Positions 23,007 to 34,301 of a stretch of 41,608 bases of DNA are shown here, piece after piece. This DNA is from Aliirhizobium wenxiniae (GTDB taxonomy: Bacteria > Pseudomonadota > Alphaproteobacteria > Rhizobiales > Rhizobiaceae). Each line of letters starts with the position of its first letter. Position 1 is the stretch's first letter. The notes under the pieces were generated by a model. That model was not told where the DNA came from, did no database searches, and was given only the letters and a program-made list of their open reading frames with translations. The stretch is from positions 1 through 41,608 of the forward strand of contig NZ_JAEUAN010000036.1 of NCBI RefSeq assembly GCF_019511445.1, in the 5' to 3' direction. A program made the position numbers and the translations under genes.

Positions 23007-24792
23007 AGAAATCCTGCATACGGACGAGAATGAGGCACCCTCCTTCGTACATGGTCCCGAAATCTTCATTTGGCACTATGTGAAGAGCTGGGCCCCCAGC
23101 TTCATCGCACTTCTCCTGCTCGTTTCCAGCGCCGCGGCCTGTAGCGTAGGGGTGCAGTATGTGATGAAGATACTTGTGGATGCCATGGCCGGCCCCCGCA
23201 ACGGCGCCGATGCTTGGTGGGCGCTCGGTTTCTTTATCGGCCTCATTGCGGCGGAAAGCGTTCTATGGCGGCTAAGCGGGTGGCTCGGCTGCCGGACGAC
23301 GGTCGGGGTCGGCGTTTCGATTCGCCTCGACCTCTTCCACTATCTGAGCGGTCAATCAATCCGATACTTTGCCGATAATCTGGCGGGGTCTTTGGGCCAC
23401 CGAATTACCTCTGTGGCGGGGCATTTCGGGGGTCTCACCAACACGGTGGCTTGGCGTATCCTGCCAATCTGCGTGGACTTCATCGGCGCGCTGATCGTCT
23501 TCTGCACGGTTGACTGGAAGATGATGGTGGCGCTTGGCGTAGCCGTAATCGTCATCATGGCGGGTCTTATCGTTTTCGGGGAACGTGGCCGCCCGCTGCA
23601 CCGCGATTTCGCCGCGAAAGCAAACGAAGTTGCGGGCGACCTGGTCGACGTGATCTCCAACATGTGGTCGGTCAAAGCTTTTTCCGCACGACGGCGGGAG
23701 TGGTCACGGCTCAAAACCAAGTTCGAGGCAGAGGCACGGATTCAGAAGAAGAGCTGGATGTACACGGAAAAAGCCCGTGTCATCCATGACATCGCCCTTT
23801 GGATCATGGCTGGCTCGATGCTCGCTTGGGCTTTAACGCTGTGGAGCCGTTCGCAAATCACTCCCGGCGAAGTCGTTGTTGTAAGCGCACTGACCTTCCG
23901 GATCCTTCACGGTTCCCGCGACATGGCCATGTCTTTGGTCGACATGGTTCAGCAGATCGGTTTCATTGCCGACACGCTTGCGGTGATCGGCCAGCGCCAG
24001 ACGGTCGTTGATCATCCGGGCGCCCCGGTCGTGACGGCGTCTAAAGGAGCGCTGAGCTTGAAGAATGTCTCCTTTTCCTACCGCGCCGGCAGCTGCGCGC
24101 TGAAAGACATCAGCCTTGAAATTCCCGCAGGACAGAAGGTTGGCATCGTCGGACCGTCAGGTGCCGGCAAATCGACGTTGGTTCACCTTCTGCAACGCCT
24201 CTACGATCTTGAGGCCGGGCAGATCCTGATCGACGGCCATCCAATCGATGAGATCACCCAGGACAGTCTCAGGCGCTCGCTCGCTGTCGTACCGCAGGAA
24301 ATCAGCCTCTTCCACCGCAGCGTCATGGAAAACATCCGGTTTGGCCGGCCGGGGGCGAGCGACGAGGAGGTTTATGCGGCCGCACGCGCCGCACATTGCG
24401 ACACATTCATCAGGTTTCTGAGCGACGGGTATGACACACTCGTTGGTGAGCGCGGGGCCAAGCTGTCCGGCGGCCAGCGCCAGCGCATAGGTATCGCCCG
24501 CGCGTTTCTGAAGGAAGCTCCTATCATCGTGCTTGACGAGGCGACGTCGGCGCTCGATTCGGAAAGCGAGCTGGCGATCCAGCGCTCTTTGGTCGAAGTC
24601 ATGCGGGACAAGACGGTATTAGCCGTAGCACACCGGCTATCGACGGTTGCCAGTTTCGATCGGATCATCGTGATCGACAACGGCCATATCTTGGAGGATG
24701 GATCACCACGGGATCTGCGCGCACGCGGTGGTGCCTTCGACCAGATGTGGCGTCTTCAATCGGAAGGACTGGCGCTCGAAGAAGTAAGCTGA
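22993..24792 (+). CDS. ABC exporter, fused membrane and ATPase domains
   Basis: A 599-residue half-transporter. About six membrane helices in residues 30-310 are followed by an ATPase with Walker A GPSGAGKST, signature LSGGQRQR, Walker B IIVLDEATSALD and H-loop in VAHRLSTV. This is the exporter (MsbA/lipid-linked glycan or drug) architecture, working as a dimer. Three in-frame ATGs exist (22903, 22948, 22993); I chose the last, which overlaps the hydrolase gene by 14 bases and gives normal length. As last gene of the operon it would export the glycan or glycolipid made by the others. Confidence 0.85.
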   Translation: MHFHKEILHTDENEAPSFVHGPEIFIWHYVKSWAPSFIALLLLVSSAAACSVGVQYVMKILVDAMAGPRNGADAWWALGFFIGLIAAESVLWRLSGWLGCRTTVGVGVSIRLDLFHYLSGQSIRYFADNLAGSLGHRITSVAGHFGGLTNTVAWRILPICVDFIGALIVFCTVDWKMMVALGVAVIVIMAGLIVFGERGRPLHRDFAAKANEVAGDLVDVISNMWSVKAFSARRREWSRLKTKFEAEARIQKKSWMYTEKARVIHDIALWIMAGSMLAWALTLWSRSQITPGEVVVVSALTFRILHGSRDMAMSLVDMVQQIGFIADTLAVIGQRQTVVDHPGAPVVTASKGALSLKNVSFSYRAGSCALKDISLEIPAGQKVGIVGPSGAGKSTLVHLLQRLYDLEAGQILIDGHPIDEITQDSLRRSLAVVPQEISLFHRSVMENIRFGRPGASDEEVYAAARAAHCDTFIRFLSDGYDTLVGERGAKLSGGQRQRIGIARAFLKEAPIIVLDEATSALDSESELAIQRSLVEVMRDKTVLAVAHRLSTVASFDRIIVIDNGHILEDGSPRDLRARGGAFDQMWRLQSEGLALEEVS

Positions 24793-24945
24793 TGAAGATC
24801 ACCAACCAGAATAGACGGCTCAACAATCTGCTTGAGATCGCAAACCGTCATCGCCCCTGCGCATTTAGATTTCTCTTCGGGGCGGACAACCATTGGAGTT
24901 CATGGTTCTGAGCAACCGAGCGCGTTAGCAAATTAGTTCCGGGGG

Positions 24946-25128
24946 CTAAGCTCCCATCACAATGACGGCAACAGCCAAGACCCCGTAAAGGACAAAGGCT
25001 GTCAACGCCATCCAAGCAATGACTTTGACAGCACCGCGTCGCACGACCGGAGGTTCAGTGTCCCCGACGCCGGCTTTTGACCGCTCTGAAGGGGACGCTG
25101 GGCGGCCGAATTTGTTGTAGCTCGTCAC
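24946..25128 (-). CDS. Small single-pass membrane protein
   Basis: A 60-residue protein: about 30 polar residues (TSYNKFGRPASPSERSKAG), then a membrane helix near the C-terminus (VIAWMALTAFVLYGVLAVAVIVMG region). The GTG at 25128 is supported by GGAGGGAAA; the longer frame upstream does not look coding. Function is unknown. Confidence 0.6.
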   Translation of the reverse strand: MTSYNKFGRPASPSERSKAGVGDTEPPVVRRGAVKVIAWMALTAFVLYGVLAVAVIVMGA

Positions 25129-25247
25129 TCTATTTCCCTCCGCGAGAAAATCCCGCACGTCTTGTGGATCTCCAGCTATGATTAGCTGCGTGCCGCGCCC
25201 ATCGGAACCGGTCGGACGCGCACAATGCGCACCGACCGGCGAAACGT

Positions 25248-25734
25248 TCAGCTCAGCATGCTTTTGATGGTGTTCAGCATGACAAGGTGGCATTCGATAC
25301 CGGTGACCCCTACAAGCGAAGCGCCGCGCGCCATGGGGTCAGCACCACTACGAGCATAGCGCTTATGGATGGAAAGCAGCTCTTCGTGGCCGGCGATCTG
25401 GCCATTGATAAACATGCAGTCGAACTCTCGCCCCCGCATGCTTTTTAGGACGCTAGCAATGTCGCGTGCCGCTTGTTCAATCCGGCAGTACCCGGTCTGA
25501 ATCCGAACGCTTTGGCGACAGCCGCCTGTTCAGCAATCTCAAGTTCCGCGAAGGTCTTCACCATGCGGTTACTGCTTCCTTGCATTGCGACCTTGCTCGT
25601 AGCCGTCGCGAAATCACCGCACATCAAAGCGTCGATCTTGCCAGAGTATACCGCAGCTGGTTGGGCCAAAGCAGCGCTGGCGCCCGGTAAAAAGGCGCAG
25701 CAGCTAAACCCGTTATGATATGTCTTCTATTCAT
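25248..25734 (-). pseudogene. DUF4142-like (ferritin-like fold) gene with two frameshifts
   Basis: From the ATG at 25734 the frame begins with a signal-peptide-like sequence (MNRRHIITGLAAA), then shifts at an A5/T5 run (25689-25693) into LPGASAALAQPAAVYSGKID, SSNRMVKTFAELEIAEQ. Near 25480 it shifts again into REFDCMFINGQIAGHEELL and ARGASLVGVTGIECHLVML. Read together this is a secreted helical protein of the DUF4142/DUF305-like kind. Two single-base indels break it. The copy is probably inactive unless the indels are sequencing errors. Confidence 0.6.
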
Positions 25735-25819
25735 TTTTATCACCTGAAACCGCCCGTCGCGCGAACTGGCGCCCGCCACGACGGAGTTCCAGGGTCTCGA
25801 CTAAGTTTTGGGCTTATTT

Positions 25820-26722
25820 TTAGGCTCGTTTGAATGGCTGCTGAGCTTGATCCTTCGCCTCTAATGGTCCGCGAATTTCCTGCTCTAATTTGGCAAGGAA
25901 TAGCTTGAGAGCCCCACCGGGATCGTTCTTGCCGTCACCGATGACTTTGATGCCCCAGTGAGATAAAACCGCTTCCTGGATTGGGTTGGAATCCGTCGTG
26001 AACACATACAGTGGTGGTCGTTGATCGACCTCGCCTGAATCTACCCAAGTCCGCCATAGCCGGTAGAGAAGCAGCCGGACGTTGGTGTCCGACATGCTGT
26101 AGCCGATAAACAGGATCGTCTTGCTAAGCGCGTCGGAGCGAAGTTTGACGTCGAGCGGAGAATTAAAGAACAGCCGCTCGAAGTGGTGCGACTCGCTTAA
26201 CACCAGACTTGCCGGATCATCGAAATCACCATGAAACTTGACGATCTGTGTGTGACCTTCAGCAGCGCTCACAACGTCGCTCGGTTTGGTGATCTTCACG
26301 TATTTTTCCCCATGAACGTCGAACGCGACTTCCAGGTTGCGGTCGTAGTTCGTCGTGTAGATTACGGGAAAGCCGAGCGCCACGATTAACCGGTGGATTT
26401 CCGAATCCTGGACCTTCTCCTGGCTCGGCTGTTCATCGGCCTCCAACCAGCCACTCAGGCAGCGGATATCGCCGCCCCGGATCATGAAGTATTCGGCGAC
26501 AGTCTGATAGGTGACATCCGCACGAGCAAGAAGCGATCTATCGAGACGGAAATGATCGACCATGCGTGTCGTCAGCGAGTGCCAGGATGGAAGCCCCAGG
26601 TTCATCGACACGCCTGCTCCTACGAACAGCAGGACACGTTTTTCTCGGATCCCGCTTGCCAGTGCCAAGAAATCAAGGTCCTGGAGACTGCCGACGGGTG
26701 AGGGATTTGGCTCTATGGACAC
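25820..26722 (-). CDS. SIR2-like domain protein
   Basis: A 300-residue protein made of one SIR2-like domain. The NAD-binding loop is VGAGVSMNLGLPSW (GAGVS at 35-39), the conserved Asn is in YTTNYD (123-127), and the catalytic-type His is in KFHGD (164-165). This sequence type (SIR2_2-like) includes NADases of anti-phage systems and proteins of unknown role, not typical deacetylases. The start is a GTG at 26722 with a weak AGG site, only 22 bases after the cyanophycinase stop, so it is probably the last gene of the cyanophycin operon. No effector partner such as an Argonaute or helicase is present. Confidence 0.8.
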   Translation of the reverse strand: MSIEPNPSPVGSLQDLDFLALASGIREKRVLLFVGAGVSMNLGLPSWHSLTTRMVDHFRLDRSLLARADVTYQTVAEYFMIRGGDIRCLSGWLEADEQPSQEKVQDSEIHRLIVALGFPVIYTTNYDRNLEVAFDVHGEKYVKITKPSDVVSAAEGHTQIVKFHGDFDDPASLVLSESHHFERLFFNSPLDVKLRSDALSKTILFIGYSMSDTNVRLLLYRLWRTWVDSGEVDQRPPLYVFTTDSNPIQEAVLSHWGIKVIGDGKNDPGGALKLFLAKLEQEIRGPLEAKDQAQQPFKRA

Positions 26723-26744
26723 TGCAATCAGCCTGGTGAACGTT

Positions 26745-27581
26745 TCAGTTTGTGGGCGATGCTACTCTTGCCCGCTCGGGTCGCCTCGTTTCCAGATCGA
26801 AATGGTCACCGGAACTGAGAACGTGGAGCTTGAGGTCGTAGATGGAAAGCGCCTGATCGGCTGAAGCTTCGGCGATGTTGGTGTGGGTGACATCGCCAGC
26901 GTCTACCAGATACACAGCGCCCGCACCGATGACTTCGAACCGTGTGCCACGAACAACGATCGCGGTATCCTCATCGATTCCGATTCCCAAAACACGTGGG
27001 TTTTGCGACACGGCCCCGATCAGGCGGCCGATCCGGCCCCGTTCGGCAAAATGCTGATCGATTATGACGTTCGGAAGCAGACCAAGACCAGGCGCCATGC
27101 TGAGATCGCCGATCCGGAATGAACTGGCGTTGGTGCCGCGCACCAGCATGGTCTCGCTCATGGCGGACGCCCCCGCCGACGTGCCGGCGATGACGCCGCC
27201 CCTGGCGAAAATCTCATGCACAAGTTGATAGATCGGCGTATCACCGATGAGACTGGTAATGCGCAGCTGGTCGCCGCCGGAAAAGAAGACTGCACTGACC
27301 TCACGCAGGTCAATCAGTTTTTCCTCCATCGTCGCCTGGTCGCGCTCATCGATGTAAAGTTCAGTCACTTTGGAAACACCAAGTTCGGCGAAAGAGGCCT
27401 GGTACTTTTCCAGGTAGCCGTCCGGCTCGTGCGACGCGACTGTCGCGAGAACGAGCTTCCCATCCTTCACGTGGCTTGCCACCTCCCTCAGAATGGCCTT
27501 CTCACCCTCGTGATCTTCGTGACCGCCGATGATGATCAGCGTGCCGTGTCCGTTGCCGGGAGTTTTCCGTCCGCTAGCCAT
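26745..27581 (-). CDS. cphB: Cyanophycinase
   Basis: A 278-residue peptidase of family S51 that cuts cyanophycin (multi-L-arginyl-poly-L-aspartate) into beta-Asp-Arg dipeptides. The nucleophile is Ser135 in GTSAGAS. The N-terminal IIIGGHEDHEGE, SGGDQLRIT and IIDQHFAERGRIGRL are family features. There is no signal peptide, so this is the intracellular type. The ATG at 27581 overlaps the preceding isoaspartyl peptidase gene by 8 bases. It completes the storage-polymer cycle with cphA upstream. Confidence 0.93.
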   Translation of the reverse strand: MASGRKTPGNGHGTLIIIGGHEDHEGEKAILREVASHVKDGKLVLATVASHEPDGYLEKYQASFAELGVSKVTELYIDERDQATMEEKLIDLREVSAVFFSGGDQLRITSLIGDTPIYQLVHEIFARGGVIAGTSAGASAMSETMLVRGTNASSFRIGDLSMAPGLGLLPNVIIDQHFAERGRIGRLIGAVSQNPRVLGIGIDEDTAIVVRGTRFEVIGAGAVYLVDAGDVTHTNIAEASADQALSIYDLKLHVLSSGDHFDLETRRPERARVASPTN

Positions 27582-28446
27582 TCAGTTCTTCCGCATTTGT
27601 CAAGAATACTTTAGGCGAAGGCTGCCTGCTGCTGGCATAACCGACCGCGAAACTATCGCTATTGTGTGCCCAGCCGAACCTGCCATCCGGCGTCAGCAGA
27701 ATGCCGCCCGCCTCCCCGCCAATGAGTTCCAGATGTGCGAGTGCCGCTTCGACCGATTGCGTCGGCGAGAGATCGCCGGCGGCCTGCATGACCCGCGCCG
27801 CGAGTGTCATCCTGGCGATCTGTTCGCCATCGCCCGAAAATACCACACCGCCGATGTTATCATCGCAATAGAAGCCACATCCCGGTTGCGGCGAGTCTCC
27901 AACGCGACCGGGATGGGCTCCTTCGCGACCGCCTGTCGACACGGCGATTGCAAGCCGGCCGCCCTGGTCGAGGGCGACACAACCCACCGTATCGTGCTGC
28001 GATTCCTCATCGCTTGTCCCTCGCTTTTCCGGCACTATCAAATCGTCAGGATCGCATATTGGGAGTCCGACTTCGCGTGCGAATGCCCTTGCGCCGTCGC
28101 CCGCAATAAGCACTGGCTGTTCGAACAGCATCGCTCTCGCCGCTGATATGGGATTGCAAATTCCCTTCGCCGCTGCCACGGCACCAACGTTGAATTTCTC
28201 ACCCTCCATCACCGCCGCACAGCATTCTACGTCGCCGTCGGCATTGCGCGCACTTCCGTAACCAGCGTTGAAGGTCGGATCGTCCTCGAGGACACGGACT
28301 GCAGCCTCCGCGGCATCGATGCTGCTGCCACCGATCTTCAGGATCGCGATGCCGGCATCCAGTGCTTTCCGGCATCCAAGGCGATTGGAAAGCGCTTCGT
28401 CGTTGGTGATCGTCTTTGCGCCGCCGTGGAGAATAATGGCCCACAT
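27574..28446 (-). CDS. iaaA: Isoaspartyl peptidase / L-asparaginase (Ntn hydrolase)
   Basis: A 290-residue self-cleaving Ntn hydrolase, cytosolic. The autoprocessing site is HDTVG (Thr153), with IILHGGA at the start, DPTFNAGYGSA, and GRVGDSPQPGCG for substrate binding. Enzymes of this type hydrolyse beta-aspartyl dipeptides, and here the likely substrate is the beta-Asp-Arg released by cyanophycinase, giving Asp and Arg. The ATG at 28446 overlaps the ancestral cphA stop codon (TGATG), indicating coupling. That overlap is only seen when cphA is read in its restored frame. Confidence 0.9.
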   Translation of the reverse strand: MWAIILHGGAKTITNDEALSNRLGCRKALDAGIAILKIGGSSIDAAEAAVRVLEDDPTFNAGYGSARNADGDVECCAAVMEGEKFNVGAVAAAKGICNPISAARAMLFEQPVLIAGDGARAFAREVGLPICDPDDLIVPEKRGTSDEESQHDTVGCVALDQGGRLAIAVSTGGREGAHPGRVGDSPQPGCGFYCDDNIGGVVFSGDGEQIARMTLAARVMQAAGDLSPTQSVEAALAHLELIGGEAGGILLTPDGRFGWAHNSDSFAVGYASSRQPSPKVFLTNAEELNG

Positions 28447-28456
28447 CAAACTGCCC

Positions 28457-31222
<2,766 letters not shown>

Positions 31223-31282
31223 AAAGTGCTTCCTCGATATTTCCGCCAAATGCGTCTGCCGTTGACTGGCGCGGGTATGGGC

Positions 31283-31543
31283 TCATGCGTCAAGATCAGC
31301 ATGCCGGGTAGCGTTGATGAATGACCTCCGAGCCGCATCGCAGGTCGTTTCCTTGCGCAACGCCTGAACACAAAGATGTCTCGCACTTTCGAAGGCTGCA
31401 TCAGGCAGTGCCGGGCGAGAAAGCGTGAGGTAATCCAGAGCCTGCCGGGGACCTCTGACAGCCCGGGGCACTCCCGCCGAAGTTTTCACCCAGACGGGTT
31501 CTCGCCAGCGAACGTCAAAGCTGGTTTCAATCACCATAGACAT
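31283..31543 (-). CDS. DUF982 family protein upstream of cphA
   Basis: An 86-residue DUF982 protein: DVRWREPVWVKT near the start, GPRQALDYLTL, a Cys helix (ARHLCVQALRKE) and ARRSFINATRHADL at the end. The ATG at 31543 follows GGGAGAGC; the longer frame upstream is rejected. It lies 60 bases before cphA on the same strand, so the two may be co-transcribed. It lacks the WP motif seen in other copies. Confidence 0.72.
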   Translation of the reverse strand: MSMVIETSFDVRWREPVWVKTSAGVPRAVRGPRQALDYLTLSRPALPDAAFESARHLCVQALRKETTCDAARRSFINATRHADLDA

Positions 31544-31648
31544 CTTGCTCTCCCATTGTTGGGCGAGACGAACAGAGAGCGGCGCAATAAGTTTCATGTC
31601 CGTACGATTGCGGACACGACATCACTAAATTCCCAGAGGTGTCATGCT

Positions 31649-31673
31649 GGAACTATCTCCACCACCCACAGTT
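31649..31673 (+). promoter_or_regulatory. EcfG-type promoter for a ferritin-like gene
   Basis: GGAAC (31649-31653), 17-base spacer, GTTCG from 31671. It lies 27 bases before the ATG at 31701, which has AGGAGAAG as binding site. Confidence 0.68.
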
Positions 31674-31700
31674 CGAACGCCTGCAACATAGGAGAAGACG

Positions 31701-32211
31701 ATGCCAGATTCACAGCACGAAGCGTGATCATCACCGGCCTGAAGAACGCCCATGCTATGGAGAACCAGGTGCTTTCGATCATGCGCCCCCAGGTCGCTCG
31801 TATCGAACACTATCCGGAGGTTGCTCGCAGGCTCGAGCAGCATATTACGGAGACTGAAGGCCAGATCGCCCGGCTGACGAACTGCTCAACCAGTTCGGCG
31901 CCGATCGCTCAACTCTCAAGGACGTTGCCCTCTCCTTTTCCGGCAGCATGGCCGCGATGGGGCATACGATGGCTGGTGACGAGATCCTCAAGAGCTCTTT
32001 TGCAAACTTCGCTTTCGAACATTTCGAAATTGCTGCTTACAAGTCGTTGCTGATCCTTTCCGAAGTCGGCGGACATGAAAGTGCAACGTCTGTGCTTCTG
32101 GCGAACCTGAAGGAAGAGGAAGCCATGGCGCAGTGGCTCGACGAGAACCTCGCCGCGGTTACAACACGCTTCGCGAGCCTCAAGGAGGAAGGACGGACCG
32201 CCAAAGTTTGA
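31701..32211 (+). pseudogene. Ferritin-like (DUF892/YciE-type) gene with two frameshifts
   Basis: The ATG at 31701 starts MPDSQHEA and hits a stop. One base out of frame comes VIITGLKNAHAMENQ, RIEHYPEVARRLEQHI and EGQIARL. Near 31882 the frame changes again to LLNQFGADRSTLKD, SFANFAFEHFEIAAYKSLL, ending FASLKEEGRTAKV at 32209. Each break equals the loss of one base. The joined product of about 170 residues is a four-helix ferritin-like stress protein. Its promoter is of the EcfG type. An intact relative is at 33636-34133. Confidence 0.65.
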
Positions 32212-32249
32212 GTGTCTGCGTGCCCGCCCCTGGACTCGGGGACGGACAC

Positions 32250-32666
32250 CTATAGCGACCGCAAATGGGAAATTCTGCCGCCCTTCACGAGGGGAGATAT
32301 CTTCTCAATCAACGATCCCGGAATGGTCACCGTAGCGCCAAACTGCCCGGAGAGGTTGAGGGTGACGGCCATGCCTTTTTCGATGGCATCTGCAACTTTG
32401 ATCAAGTTCGGCTCGGCACCGACGACATCACCTGCGTATTCAGAGATCTCGGACGGTTCGCTAAACCCTTGATCCATTGCGACTGCCAGGCAGAGCAACA
32501 GAGCGGCGTCCCTTCCCGTCACCGCACGCTGTGGAAGAATGAAGGGAGTATGCAGGACTTCGACAGCCTCCCCGCTGGAGAACAGCACTTCCGCGCTGAA
32601 GAGGAAAGTACTATGTTGAAAACCTAACTCATCGGCAAGCAAACCGCAAAATTGCCCGAACTTCAC
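32250..32666 (-). CDS. Hypothetical protein
   Basis: A 138-residue protein I do not recognise. The GTG at 32666 is preceded by a near-perfect AAGGAGGTGG site, which is the strongest argument that the gene is real and decides the start. The sequence has a hydrophobic helix (DAALLLCLAVAMDQGF) and a helix IKVADAIEKGMAV, with no signal peptide. It may form an operon with the DUF982 gene that ends 30 bases upstream. Confidence 0.5.
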   Translation of the reverse strand: MKFGQFCGLLADELGFQHSTFLFSAEVLFSSGEAVEVLHTPFILPQRAVTGRDAALLLCLAVAMDQGFSEPSEISEYAGDVVGAEPNLIKVADAIEKGMAVTLNLSGQFGATVTIPGSLIEKISPLVKGGRISHLRSL

Positions 32667-32696
32667 GATGTCCACCTCCTTCAACCCGCGGAACGA

Positions 32697-32951
32697 CTAA
32701 GTTTCTCCGACAACAGGAATGTCGGCTTCCCGCGCCGCCGCGAGAAAAGCCAGTCGAGCCTGTTCGGGATCAGCATCAGCTCTCAGTGCGGCGTAGCACA
32801 TCTCCAGTGCGACATCATAACTACATCCGTTGAGCTGCGGCCATTCATTACGCAGCACCCGCTCCGCCTCTTTTGCGCTTGAAACCACTCTGTAGTGGCC
32901 CCGCCCGTACATCTCGAGAGATACCGGGCAATTCCAGACGACTCTATCCAT
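32697..32951 (-). CDS. DUF982 family protein
   Basis: An 84-residue DUF982 protein with VVWNCPVSLEM at the start, the helix SSAKEAERVLRNEWPQLNG with the WP motif, the Cys helix (ALEMCYAALRAD) and ARLAFLAAAREADI. It is among the clearest members in the window. The ATG at 32951 has GAGAAGG upstream. It is followed on the same strand by the hypothetical gene at 32250-32666. Confidence 0.8.
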   Translation of the reverse strand: MDRVVWNCPVSLEMYGRGHYRVVSSAKEAERVLRNEWPQLNGCSYDVALEMCYAALRADADPEQARLAFLAAAREADIPVVGET

Positions 32952-33013
32952 TTTCCACTCACCTTCTCAGACGTCGGCGGCCTCTATGGTGTTGGTCGAG
33001 GCAACTACATCGA

Positions 33014-33289
33014 TCATCCGCTCCGTTTCGAGGAAGGAAAGGATTCCGCCACCGTCGCGGCCTGGCCGTCCTGATTCTGGCCTTCGGCCATCTCATCAGG
33101 GAGTAGGTCTTCATCTACCAGACGATGCAGAAAAGCTTTGGCTTGTTGAACGGCGTTGGCGCGGTTGACATGGTCCGCACTCGCGGCGAACCTCACCGAG
33201 ACTACGCTTCCAGCTGCATCGACGAACTCGACCGTGTATCCTCCCGTGCCGCTTCCTTCAGCGATAAGCTGAACGCCGACTATTTTCAT
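33014..33289 (-). CDS. Small hypothetical protein
   Basis: A 91-residue protein of unknown function. The first half forms a strand-rich unit (MKIVGVQLIAEGSGTGGYTVEF, then VVSVRFAASA). The second half has a helix (AVQQAKAFLHRLVDED) and an acidic Gln-rich tail. GGAGG lies at good distance before the ATG at 33289. It belongs to a series of small minus-strand genes between 32.2 and 34.6 kb. Confidence 0.6.
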   Translation of the reverse strand: MKIVGVQLIAEGSGTGGYTVEFVDAAGSVVSVRFAASADHVNRANAVQQAKAFLHRLVDEDLLPDEMAEGQNQDGQAATVAESFPSSKRSG

Positions 33290-33343
33290 GATGAATCCTC
33301 CATGTCCGAACCCGTCCGATTAATCGAAGGCCATCGATGCCCC

Positions 33344-33517
33344 TTAATTGCTGCCGTTGTTCGGGCGAGCCTTGTTGCCTTTCCGCTGAACAGGCGACGT
33401 CGTTTTCGCGTCGTGCGCCTGTCCAAACTTCGTGCCACCCAGATGGCCACCTGCACTCGTATTGCCAACCTGCCGCAGGGCTCGCTTCAGGACTTCATGG
33501 ATATCACGCTTGGACAT
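33344..33517 (-). CDS. Very small basic protein
   Basis: A 57-residue basic protein, short enough to be missed by gene finders. It starts MSKRDIHEVLKRAL and continues with Gly- and Lys-rich sequence (GGHLGGTKFGQAHD, SPVQRKGNKARPNN), with no hydrophobic segment. The ATG at 33517 follows GAGGCGAAG. I recall similar basic rhizobial proteins as hypothetical; nucleic-acid binding is possible from the charge but unproven. Confidence 0.6.
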   Translation of the reverse strand: MSKRDIHEVLKRALRQVGNTSAGGHLGGTKFGQAHDAKTTSPVQRKGNKARPNNGSN

Positions 33518-33635
33518 CTTCGCCTCTTCTCAATCAATATGTCATTCTGAAGCCTCTCGTCCGCCTCGGACGTGCTAGCCATGAGGTCACCCGGTGGAGC
33601 GTGCAGTGCTCCATCGGGTATTAGAGCAAGAGAGA

Positions 33636-34133
33636 TCAAGCTGCTTTCTGGGCAGCAGCGTTTACCGCCGTTTGGGCGAGCTTCGTCAAAAGCTCGTCGG
33701 TTCTGCTCTCTTCCGCGAGCGTCTCCTCAAGAAGGCCGGCGGCCTCTTTTAGCCCGAGCTGCTCTGCCCAGGTTCGCAGCGTTCCGTAGCGGGTAATCTC
33801 GTAATGTTCGACGGCTTGAGCCGCGGCAATCAACCCAGCATCGAGCGCGGGCGACCCCATGAATTCTTCGATGATCTCTTCGGCCTCATCGATGATGCCT
33901 TCAATCGCCGGGCATGTCTTTCCGCGCGCCCGCTTGTCGATGAGCTCAAAGACCGCTTGCAGGCGCTCGATCTGACCTTGTGTTTCTTCTTTGTGAGTGA
34001 TGAACGCGTCCTTTAGCTTTTCATCCTGAGCCCCGCGCGCCATCTTACCAAGCGCGGATGCGATCTTCCGCTCGGCATAATAGATGTCTTTCAGGGTCTC
34101 GTGGAAAAGATCGGCGAGGGTTTTTTCGGCCAT
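33636..34133 (-). CDS. Ferritin-like DUF892/YciF family protein
   Basis: A 165-residue four-helix protein of the DUF892/YciF family, which is stress-induced in many bacteria and has a ferritin-like di-metal fold. Landmarks are LADLFHETLKDIYYAERKI at the start, HKEETQGQIERLQAVFEL, and AAQAVEHYEITRYGTL. The acidic and His residues expected for metal binding are present. An EcfG-type motif lies 32 bases before the ATG at 34133. It is the intact counterpart of the broken gene at 31701-32211. Confidence 0.88.
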   Translation of the reverse strand: MAEKTLADLFHETLKDIYYAERKIASALGKMARGAQDEKLKDAFITHKEETQGQIERLQAVFELIDKRARGKTCPAIEGIIDEAEEIIEEFMGSPALDAGLIAAAQAVEHYEITRYGTLRTWAEQLGLKEAAGLLEETLAEESRTDELLTKLAQTAVNAAAQKAA

Positions 34134-34165
34134 GTCTGAACCTCTTCGTTTGATGGATGCCGTCG

Positions 34166-34190
34166 AACTGGAAGTCGGCGCGTCAGTTCC
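34166..34190 (-). promoter_or_regulatory. EcfG-type promoter for the DUF892 gene
   Basis: Minus strand GGAAC (34190-34186), 17-base spacer, GTTCG from 34168. It points at the ATG at 34133, with the -10-like element 32 bases before it. Confidence 0.7.
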
Positions 34191-34301
34191 ACGGACTCAG
34201 AATTTTGTTACTGCTTGCAGACGAATACGTCGCAGCGGTGCTACGCATCGCTCGTTCAAATGGCCAGATAGCCATCGAACGAGCCTACCTGCTATAGTCA
34301 G

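Noticed and set aside
25735..25795. GGAAC followed by GTT on the minus strand before the DUF4142-like gene
   Set aside because: The spacer is 19 bases, not 17, unlike all other sites in the window.
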